This document shows, piece by piece, positions 57,335 through 64,000 of a stretch of 64,000 nt of DNA; the stretch's first letter is position 1, and the number at the start of each line of letters is the position of its first letter. A program made the position numbers and the translations under genes. The notes under the pieces are model-generated. The model worked only from the letters and a program-made list of their open reading frames with translations. It ran no database searches and was not told where the DNA came from. This DNA is from Rhizobium sp. NXC24 (GTDB taxonomy: Bacteria; Pseudomonadota; Alphaproteobacteria; Rhizobiales; Rhizobiaceae). The DNA is taken from assembly GCF_002944315.1 (NCBI RefSeq), contig NZ_CP024311.1, positions 1,340,501 through 1,404,500 on the forward strand, written 5' to 3'.

Positions 57335-58480
57335 CTAATGTTTGCCGCCCAATTCAAGTATATCATAATATAGGTCTATAGTTTCCTTCGCCATGACGGA
57401 CGCCGAAAATGCCGACCGGATCGTCTCGATTTTCGGCATGGTGTGCTGACGCCATTGCGGCTCGCTGATTGCCGCCGCCATGACACGGGAGAGATCGTCG
57501 GCATCGCCTGCTTCGGCAAGCGCAGGGCTTTGCTCGCCAAGCGCTTCGGCAATGCCGCCGACGCGCGAGGCGATCACCGTCTTCTCGGCAGCGAGAGCCT
57601 CCAGCACGATATAGGGCATGGCTTCGGCGCGTGAGGGAACGACGACATTCTGCGACATGGCGAAGGCCTCATGCACGCGCATGGCGGGCAGCATGCCGAT
57701 GCGGTGACCAAGGCCACGCTGTATCATCATAGTACGGTATTTGTCCTTGTCCGGTCCGTCGCCGATCATCAATGCGGACAAAGGCCGGCCGATCCGCCGT
57801 TCGGTCTTGGCGAAGGCTTCCACAAACAGATCGGGACCCTTCAGGTCCCGCAGCATGCCGATATAGACGAAATGCACAGAGTCAGATCGTGTGGGTATGT
57901 TCCGGAAATCGCGCCCACTGATGCCGTTGTAGATCATTGCGGTGCGCGTCCGCGGCTTGCCGATCTTGCTTTCGTAACTTCGGCGCTCGAATTCGCAGAT
58001 GAAGATCAGTCCGTCGGTCAGAAACTCCAGCATCCGCTCCAAGCTGTGCACCAGCATGCCTTGGGGCGAGGCGCGCGAGAAATGCAAGCTGCCTCCATGC
58101 GCAGTATAAAGGCGGGCAACGCGATACCTGTTCACCCGCAAGGCTGAGCCGATGATGCGCGCAAGCAGGCCGCCCTTGGCGCCATGCCCATGCAGCACAT
58201 CCGGCCGCAAACTTTTGACTTTGTTGTAGCTGTCCCAGAGCGTCGTGGCGTCCGACAGGCTAATCTGGCGCCGGATCGGCAGGCGCGTCACGCCGAGCGA
58301 CAGGAAAGGTCTGACATCGTCGAACAGCCGGTCCTCATGCGCCCCGCCGGTAAGGCTGTCGCAGAGAATGCCGACCGCATGTCCCGCCTTGCTCTGTTCC
58401 TCCGCCAGATCGCGGACATGGCGGAATATCCCGCCGACCGGAGATCTGAAGCAATGAAGGATGCGGAGCGGTCTAGCCAT
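57335..58480 (-). CDS. GT4 glycosyltransferase of the surface polysaccharide locus
   Basis: A 381-residue GT-B enzyme. N-terminal LRILHCFRSPVGGIFRHVRDL; the EX7E donor motif is in VPSRAEAMPYIVLEALAAEKT near residue 285. The order and content match the other glycosyltransferase at the far end of the operon but the two are not close copies. 11 bases after the wza-like gene. Confidence 0.9.
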   Translation of the reverse strand: MARPLRILHCFRSPVGGIFRHVRDLAEEQSKAGHAVGILCDSLTGGAHEDRLFDDVRPFLSLGVTRLPIRRQISLSDATTLWDSYNKVKSLRPDVLHGHGAKGGLLARIIGSALRVNRYRVARLYTAHGGSLHFSRASPQGMLVHSLERMLEFLTDGLIFICEFERRSYESKIGKPRTRTAMIYNGISGRDFRNIPTRSDSVHFVYIGMLRDLKGPDLFVEAFAKTERRIGRPLSALMIGDGPDKDKYRTMMIQRGLGHRIGMLPAMRVHEAFAMSQNVVVPSRAEAMPYIVLEALAAEKTVIASRVGGIAEALGEQSPALAEAGDADDLSRVMAAAISEPQWRQHTMPKIETIRSAFSASVMAKETIDLYYDILELGGKH

Positions 58481-58491
58481 GATCGGGGCGG

Positions 58492-59067
58492 TCAGAATAG
58501 CCGTTCGCGGACGTAGATCGTGTCGCCTGCCAGCACCGGATCGGAGATGCCGACCCGTCCGGTCATGACATGACCATTGATCTTGCGGGTAACGTCGGCA
58601 TTTGACTGGTTCGCGCGGCTGGTAAAGCCGCCGGCAACAGCGATGGCATTCTGTATCGTCATGCCGGGCACGTAGGAATACTGACCGGGCTGGCCGACTT
58701 CACCCATGATATAGACGGAGCGATAGCGATCGATGTCGATGGTGACATCGGGATCGCGGATATAGCCCTGGCGAAGTTTCTGCGCGATCTGGCCGGAAAG
58801 CTGCTGCAGCGTACGGCCGCGGGCAGGGACCTGGCCGATCAGCGGGAAGGCGATATAACCGGCCTGATCGACTGTATAGGTATTCGTCAAGCCTTCCTGG
58901 TCGAACACGGTGACGCGCAGGCGGTCGCCGCTGTCAAGCGTATAAGGCTGAATCGTTGCTTCACTGAAGGCTTTCGGCGCCGGCTGATAGGTATTGCAGC
59001 CACTGAGCGCAGCGCTCACGGCAGCCATGCCGAGTGCCAGGACAATCTTTGGCGTTGCGAAGGGCAT
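58492..59067 (-). CDS. Wza-type polysaccharide export lipoprotein
   Basis: A 191-residue short-form exporter. Lipobox LSGC (Cys24), a poly-export domain (YTLDSGDRLRVTVFDQEGLTNTYTVDQAGYIAFPLIGQVPARG) and one SLBB domain (RSVYIMGEVGQPGQYSYVPGMTIQNAIAVAGG). It probably forms a ring across periplasm and outer membrane with the Wzc-like protein. First gene of the minus-strand operon. Confidence 0.93.
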   Translation of the reverse strand: MPFATPKIVLALGMAAVSAALSGCNTYQPAPKAFSEATIQPYTLDSGDRLRVTVFDQEGLTNTYTVDQAGYIAFPLIGQVPARGRTLQQLSGQIAQKLRQGYIRDPDVTIDIDRYRSVYIMGEVGQPGQYSYVPGMTIQNAIAVAGGFTSRANQSNADVTRKINGHVMTGRVGISDPVLAGDTIYVRERLF

Positions 59068-59259
59068 TTCGCGCTCTCAGGAGAGGAAAATCACTAGCGC
59101 CGTTATCGATCCGTTAGGGTTAACGGTCGGTAAAGGGCAAGAAAAATTCTACATTCTTTATTAGGTAACTCGAAAATAATACATGAAAAATACAATTAAC
59201 GCTTGGGTTACCATAGTCGTTTACACTTCAATCGGCTTTATATTACGGAGTTCTTGTGT
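59068..59259. promoter_or_regulatory. AT-rich divergent promoter region of the polysaccharide locus
   Basis: CCGTTA/TAACGG (59111-59116, 59121-59126) is a compact inverted repeat with a four-base loop. GGTAAC/GTTACC (59164-59169, 59207-59212) is a second, spaced by 37 bases. These could control both transcripts. The region is clearly more AT-rich than neighbours. Confidence 0.45.
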
Positions 59260-61479
59260 ATGCCCGGCGTCAACAGCAGCCAGCAGGATGTCGATATTGA
59301 CCTAGCGCAGCTTTTTCGCGCCGTTTGGCAGCGCCGGGTACGCGTCATCGCCATCACTCTGGTCGGCGCTTGTCTGGCATTTGCCGTTGCCAAGATCGTC
59401 TCGCCGGAATATCGCAGCGAAACGCGCATTCTGATCGAACAGCGTGCGCCGGCCTTTGCGACCACGACGCAGAACAATGATGCCAGCTCCGGTCCGCTGC
59501 TCGATGAACTCAACATCGCCAGCCAGGTGCAGATCTTGCAATCGGCCGATCTCATCAAGCAGGTGATTACCAACCTGAAGCTCTACGAGCGCCCGGAGTT
59601 CGATGCCGCCACCAAGAGCTCGGCGTTTTCCGACATTCTTGTCATGTTGCACCTGAAAAAGAGCCCGCTCGACAAGGCGCCGGAAGAGCGGATGCTCGAC
59701 GCCTTCACCAGTAAGCTTCAGGTCTATCAGATCAACAGCTCGCGCGTCATTGGTATCAGCTTCACCTCCCGCGCTCCGGATTTGGCGGCCAGCGTTCCGA
59801 ACGCTATGGCGCAGGTCTACCTGTCGATGCAAAGCGGTGCCAAGCTTGATTCCAATACCGAGGCGACCCGCTGGCTGGAGCCCGAGATCGCCAATCTGCG
59901 CAACAAGGTCAACGAAGCCGAGAAGAAGGTCGCCGACTATCGCTCCGCCAACGGTCTCTTGCAAACCAGCGATAACAATACCTTCGCGACGCAGCAGCTT
60001 GCCGACATTTCCGGCCAACTGGCGCAGGTGCGCGGCGAGAGGGCCAATGCCGAGGCACGGGCCCAGGCCGTTCGCAGCGCACTGGCCACCGGCCGTTCCA
60101 CCGATACGCTCGCCGATGTTTCGGGCTCGCAGACGATCCAGCGGCTGAAGGCGACAGAGTCCAATCTGGAATCGCAGATTTCTGATCTCTCCACGACGCT
60201 GATGGATGGCCACCCGCGGCTGAGGAGCCTGCGCGCTCAGCTCGCCGACATCCGCCAGCAGATCGACCGTGAAACTAAGAAGATCCTTGCCAGCATCGAG
60301 AATGAAGCCAAGGTGGCGCAACTGCGCGAGCAGCAGCTCGTCGGCCAGTCGAACACGTTGAAGGCTGATAGCGCCAGGGCAGGGGAAGATGAAGTCGGCC
60401 TCAACGCACTGGAACGCGAAGCGACCGCTGAGCGGCAATTGCTGGAAACCTATCTCGCCCGCTACCGCGAAGCCGCTTCCCGCGTCGACAAGAATTCGAG
60501 CCCGGCGGATGCCCGCGTGGTCTCCCAGGCCGTCGAACCGGTCGATCCCTATTTCCCGAAGATCGGTCCGATCGTCGTCGTCGCGACGCTTGCAACCTTC
60601 ATTCTGACCTCAATCGTCATCATGCTGGCCGAACTCTTCAGCGGCCGTGCGTTGCGTCCGGTTGGCCCGCTCGAGCCCGAAGTCGTGGCCCGGAAGGAAC
60701 CTGCCGCTCTTGCGGAAACCGTAATCGACGGCGTCCCCGCCAAAGTCGTTCCCGCATCCCGTCGAGGAGACGTGCCCGCCAGCATGCTCTCCGTCGTTGC
60801 CGACGAGGCACTGGCGCGGGAGATGGAAGCAGCGGTCGATCTTGGTCATCGGCCACAAGAGATCATCGACGAGGTGGAAGACGAAGAGGATTTTTCCATC
60901 CAGTCGGTTGCCGATTATCTGATCGAACGCGACTCCCGCCTCGCCATCGCCATATCGCCGACCGGCGACAATGGATCCACGGCGACCGTGATGCTGGCCC
61001 GCACCATATCGGATGCCGGACGCCGCATCGTGCTGGTCGATATGACTGGAACGGGCTGCCCGTCGCGATTGATGGCCGAAACTGCCGGCCTTTCCGGGGT
61101 AACCGATCTGCTTTGCGGCGAGGCCGCCTTTGCCGATACCATTCATCCCGACCGTCTTTCCGATGCCCATCTCGTGCCCCAAGGCACCAGCGATCTCGGG
61201 CGGGCCATGCGCGGCGCCGACCGCCTGTCCCTCATCCTCGATGCACTCGGCTCGGCCTATGATATCGTCTTGGTCGAGTGTGGCGCCGCGGACGTCTCGG
61301 GCGTCGCCCGGCTGACGCGCAGCAAGGATACCGAAATCATCCTCTCCATGCCGGAGCCGGACGAGAACCAATTCATGACGGCAATGACGGAATTCCAGAA
61401 GGCCGGCTATGAGCACATCATCCTGATGTCCGGCTGGCGTCAGGAACATGGCCCTGACGCGCGCCAGCACGCCGCCTGA
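59260..61479 (+). CDS. Wzc/GumC-like chain-length determinant with degenerate BY-kinase domain
   Basis: A 739-residue inner-membrane co-polymerase. An N-terminal Wzz domain with a membrane segment near residue 25-45 is followed by a long periplasmic coiled-coil stretch (about residues 195-400), PVDPYFPKIGPIVVVATLATFI as the second segment near 430, and a cytoplasmic ATPase-like domain (about 560-730). That domain's P-loop reads SPTGDNGSTAT, without the Lys; Walker A' (IVLVDMTGTG) remains. No C-terminal Tyr cluster is seen, so kinase activity is unlikely. ATG 59260 follows TACGGAG. Confidence 0.9.
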   Translation: MPGVNSSQQDVDIDLAQLFRAVWQRRVRVIAITLVGACLAFAVAKIVSPEYRSETRILIEQRAPAFATTTQNNDASSGPLLDELNIASQVQILQSADLIKQVITNLKLYERPEFDAATKSSAFSDILVMLHLKKSPLDKAPEERMLDAFTSKLQVYQINSSRVIGISFTSRAPDLAASVPNAMAQVYLSMQSGAKLDSNTEATRWLEPEIANLRNKVNEAEKKVADYRSANGLLQTSDNNTFATQQLADISGQLAQVRGERANAEARAQAVRSALATGRSTDTLADVSGSQTIQRLKATESNLESQISDLSTTLMDGHPRLRSLRAQLADIRQQIDRETKKILASIENEAKVAQLREQQLVGQSNTLKADSARAGEDEVGLNALEREATAERQLLETYLARYREAASRVDKNSSPADARVVSQAVEPVDPYFPKIGPIVVVATLATFILTSIVIMLAELFSGRALRPVGPLEPEVVARKEPAALAETVIDGVPAKVVPASRRGDVPASMLSVVADEALAREMEAAVDLGHRPQEIIDEVEDEEDFSIQSVADYLIERDSRLAIAISPTGDNGSTATVMLARTISDAGRRIVLVDMTGTGCPSRLMAETAGLSGVTDLLCGEAAFADTIHPDRLSDAHLVPQGTSDLGRAMRGADRLSLILDALGSAYDIVLVECGAADVSGVARLTRSKDTEIILSMPEPDENQFMTAMTEFQKAGYEHIILMSGWRQEHGPDARQHAA

Positions 61480-62718
61480 TCAGTCCTTCTCAGCCTCCGC
61501 CGCAGGGGCGTCTCTGCCGCCTTGCCGCGCTCGCAGCCGCTGGATGAATCCATAGAGCTGCGGATTGGCCTTGATGGCCGCCTTGGCGCGCGTCACTCCC
61601 CGTTGCGCGAAAGCCGCCGCATGGCCGATCCCCGAAACCGGCAGGATCAGGTCGTGCTGTGTCGTTTCTGTCGGGCACCAGGAGCGCTTGTAGATCTGGT
61701 CGCCGATGCCAAAATCGAAGAGGCTGACACCTTCGCGGTGAAACCGCTCGATCATCAGCCAGAACAGCAGTTCGCCAGGGCTCGCCTCGGCAACCAGCGT
61801 CTCGTCGATCGAGGCAAACTGGCAGATGACATGATCGCCCTTGCGTGACAGAGCGGCGACCGCAGGGATATGCCCCTCATGCTCACCCTTCAGCCGCAGC
61901 GCGTGCATTTCCAGCGCAGCATAGGATCGCTCCTTGTTATCAAGCTCTAGCAGCCTGTGCAGCACTGTTTGGGTCGGCGCATCCTGAAACACATCCGGCA
62001 GGCCCGCCGCTTCGAAGCGCACCGCTTTCTGCCGAAAGAACAGATCGAGCAGGGCATCCCGCTCATCAGGGGCCGCGATCACATAGTCGTAGCCGCCTTT
62101 TTCATTGAGAATGCGGGTCTGATGTTTGAATTTCTTGCGCCGTCGCTTGGCATTGACCTGCTTCAGCGACGCTTCGAAAGTGCCGAGGAACGGCAATTGA
62201 AAGGCATGGTTCTGGTTCTCGATAGCCGGCATCGAGGCGAGGGGGCTTTTGCGGCCGCGCCATTCCAGCGGCACGTTGCGCAGAACCATCAGGTCGGCCT
62301 TGCCTCGCAATGCCTGCGCGATCTCTGCCTGCTGCGCTGCCGACAGGCCATTCTCCGCTGTTTCCAGAAATTCGCCGGAGAACAGGCCGGTATTGATGTT
62401 GCTGTGACGCGCGCCGATGAATTCGGCACGGCGGATACCCTGGGTGCGGATGATTTCGAGCGGCAGGATAAAGGCGGTGCGGTCGTTGAAAGAGCCGTGG
62501 ATGATTGCCAGCGGATACCCAAAGGTCTCGACCCAGGCGGCGCACCAATCGTAGCTCTGATGTAGCGAGGCAAGATCGTCTTGTTCCAGCGCCCGCCATT
62601 CGGCCTCAAGCGGTGCCATGCTGTCGAAGACGTCGAGGCGCATGCCGTCGCCTATCGCAGCCGCAACGGGCATGGCTCCGATATCGAGCTTCTGCGTTTG
62701 CATCTTCTGCGCCTGCAT
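61480..62718 (-). CDS. CelD/BcsL-like GNAT acyltransferase
   Basis: A 412-residue double-GNAT protein of the family often called CelD or BioF2-like. N-terminal part: MAPLEAEWRALEQDDLASLHQSYDWCAAW. Central KVNAKRRRKKFKHQTRILNEKGGYDY and C-terminal EASPGELLFWLMIERFHREGVSLFDFGIGDQIYKRSWCP match. It probably transfers an acyl group to the polysaccharide or its precursor. The stop abuts that of the Wzc-like gene (convergent, no gap). Confidence 0.85.
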   Translation of the reverse strand: MQAQKMQTQKLDIGAMPVAAAIGDGMRLDVFDSMAPLEAEWRALEQDDLASLHQSYDWCAAWVETFGYPLAIIHGSFNDRTAFILPLEIIRTQGIRRAEFIGARHSNINTGLFSGEFLETAENGLSAAQQAEIAQALRGKADLMVLRNVPLEWRGRKSPLASMPAIENQNHAFQLPFLGTFEASLKQVNAKRRRKKFKHQTRILNEKGGYDYVIAAPDERDALLDLFFRQKAVRFEAAGLPDVFQDAPTQTVLHRLLELDNKERSYAALEMHALRLKGEHEGHIPAVAALSRKGDHVICQFASIDETLVAEASPGELLFWLMIERFHREGVSLFDFGIGDQIYKRSWCPTETTQHDLILPVSGIGHAAAFAQRGVTRAKAAIKANPQLYGFIQRLRARQGGRDAPAAEAEKD

Positions 62719-62863
62719 TTGGGCGTCTCCAATCGGACGGCATTTGCACGCAGTCTTCAGCGCAGGCGACTTATTTTTGGTTTAAGGCGAGATGATCAGA
62801 CAGGTTTCCCGTTGATCACGGTTATCCCTAAGTAAATCCGAAATCGCTTGAATAAGGTGGGGC

Positions 62864-63073
62864 CTATTGTGGACGAGGCCCGGCCATCCATTTGATGATG
62901 CCCATCGCCGGTAGCACCCAGATGATGCCGCTGATGAGGAAATAGAGGAAATGTACCCAGCCGGGTTGGTCGCCAAGCGTGCGCACCGCCACGATCATCG
63001 CCACGATCGCATAGATGACGACCAGCAGAACGAGCAGGATCATGCCGATGAATTTGCGCAGGCGAAGGGGCAA
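62864..63073 (-). CDS. DUF2842 membrane protein
   Basis: A 69-residue protein with two membrane segments (about residues 11-30 and 38-58) and the DUF2842 signature [26 protein letters not shown]. The best start is a TTG at 63073 with GAGGAGAG seven bases upstream; the only nearby ATG would remove ten conserved-looking residues. Function unknown. Divergent from ctaA, as in other rhizobia. Confidence 0.78.
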   Translation of the reverse strand: MPLRLRKFIGMILLVLLVVIYAIVAMIVAVRTLGDQPGWVHFLYFLISGIIWVLPAMGIIKWMAGPRPQ

Positions 63074-63185
63074 GGTTGGTCTCTCCTCTCTCGACGGCGT
63101 GCCGCGACGGCATGCCGCAAAGTCTCGGGACTTGTTTTGCACGCCCCTATCAGGCAAATCAACAGCCGGATTGAAGGGAGATCCC

Positions 63186-64000
63186 ATGGTTGTCGCTAAT
63201 TTCACGTCGGAACAGGCCGTTTTGAACGAAGTGGCCCGCCAGGACCGCAATCGCCGCGCTATCCGCATCTGGCTTGCCTGTGTGCTTTTGGCGCTCTTTG
63301 CCCTGGTGCTCGTCGGCGGAGCGACGCGTTTGACCAATTCTGGCCTGTCGATCACCGAATGGCAGCCGATCCATGGTGTCATCCCGCCGCTCAATGCGCA
63401 GGAATGGCAGGAGGAATTCGACCTCTATAAACGCATCCCGCAGTTCGAGCAGTTGAACAAGGATATGACGGTCGATGAGTTCAAAGGCATCTTCTGGTGG
63501 GAATGGGCCCATCGGCTGCTCGCCCGCGCCATGGGTGTCATCTTCGGCCTGCCGTTGCTGTTCTTCGTTCTGACCGGCCGCGTTGAGCGCAAGCTATGGC
63601 TGCCGCTCGGTGGTATTTTCGTGCTCGGCGGCCTGCAGGGGGCGATTGGCTGGTGGATGGTCTCGTCCGGCCTCGAAGCGCGCACCGACGTCAGCCAGTA
63701 TCGCCTCGCCACTCATCTCGTTACCGCTTGCCTGATCTTTGCCGCCTGCATGTGGTTCATGCGCGCGCTGTCGCCGCATTCCAACGACCCGGCGCCGACG
63801 CGTTATTCGGCAAAGCTTGCCGGCCTCATCACCTTCATGGCGCTATTCCAGATCTATCTCGGCGCGCTGGTTGCCGGCCTCGACGCCGGTCTCTCCTATA
63901 ATACCTGGCCGCTGATGGATGGCGCTGTGGTGCCGGGCGGGCTGTTCGCGCAATCTCCGGGCTGGATCAATTTCTTCGAAAACCCGAAGATGGTGCAATA
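63186..64000 (+). CDS. ctaA: heme A synthase CtaA (COX15), partial at window end
   Basis: CtaA oxidises heme O to heme A for aa3-type cytochrome oxidase. The first 271 residues are present; the reading frame is open to the last base. The N-terminal [28 protein letters not shown] is the family signature, and His ligands are seen in [13 protein letters not shown] near residue 108 and [10 protein letters not shown] near residue 175. Start ATG 63186 follows GAAGGGAGA. Confidence 0.95.
   Translation, partial: MVVANFTSEQAVLNEVARQDRNRRAIRIWLACVLLALFALVLVGGATRLTNSGLSITEWQPIHGVIPPLNAQEWQEEFDLYKRIPQFEQLNKDMTVDEFKGIFWWEWAHRLLARAMGVIFGLPLLFFVLTGRVERKLWLPLGGIFVLGGLQGAIGWWMVSSGLEARTDVSQYRLATHLVTACLIFAACMWFMRALSPHSNDPAPTRYSAKLAGLITFMALFQIYLGALVAGLDAGLSYNTWPLMDGAVVPGGLFAQSPGWINFFENPKMVQ

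Noticed and set aside
59196..59212. CtrA-type site TTAA-N7-TTAA before the Wzc-like gene
   Set aside because: The second half is GTTA, so it matches the consensus too poorly.

Overview
This window looks like a piece of the main chromosome of a Rhizobium/Agrobacterium-type alphaproteobacterium (family Rhizobiaceae). The signs are high GC, the divergent purMN / perM-hdaA-ppk-ppx order, a MarR-family LdtR regulator beside an L,D-transpeptidase, a two-cysteine-motif Omp2-like porin, a Mg-type HemB, and the run bamE / ubiquinol-cytochrome c chaperone / DUF177 / plsX / fabH / ihfA / merR. I could run no database search; all family names come from reading the translations. REGION 1 (1-20.3 kb), mostly housekeeping: rlmJ, a molybdopterin oxidoreductase coupled to a NudK-like Nudix hydrolase, a lone phnM, purMN, an AI-2E-type permease, hdaA, the polyphosphate pair ppk-ppx, a phytase-like secreted protein, a membrane class III cyclase, rnd, a Tat-exported multicopper oxidase and aspS. 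REGION 2 (20.3-28.4 kb): a beta-lactamase-fold serine hydrolase divergent from a TetR regulator, this pair being flanked by two almost identical 30-base terminator palindromes; an unknown periplasmic protein; parC; a compact Doc toxin / AbrB-type antitoxin module with a 27-base palindromic operator; a DMT exporter; and the N-end-rule transferase bpt. REGION 3 (28.5-39.2 kb): an RDD membrane protein, hemB, a DUF6163-like protein, ldtR and ldtP, then glyA-nrdR-ribD-ribE and ribH-nusB, the riboflavin genes being interrupted by an opposite-strand cupin/GNAT pair. REGION 4 (39.3-47 kb): hppA (K+-independent proton pyrophosphatase) behind an attenuator-like leader, bamE, a bc1 chaperone, DUF177, plsX-fabH for phospholipid and fatty-acid initiation, ihfA and a MerR regulator. 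REGION 5 (47-53.2 kb): small exported proteins, a porin, tRNA-Pro(GGG), a degenerate nuclease-fold protein, a PHB-depolymerase-like esterase and a small HTH protein. REGION 6 (53.2-62.7 kb): a Wzx/Wzy-type surface polysaccharide locus. It has an initiating sugar-phosphate transferase, two GT4 glycosyltransferases, an O-antigen-ligase/polymerase-like protein, a Wza-like exporter, a divergent Wzc-like chain-length protein whose ATPase domain has lost the P-loop lysine, and a CelD-like acyltransferase. Its composition resembles the unipolar polysaccharide (UPP) locus of Agrobacterium. REGION 7: a DUF2842 protein and the start of ctaA (heme A synthase), which runs off the window. The items most worth following up are the polysaccharide locus with its degenerate Wzc, the hppA leader, the Doc/AbrB module and its operator, the palindrome-flanked hydrolase/TetR module, and Pho-box-like sites before phnM and ppk.
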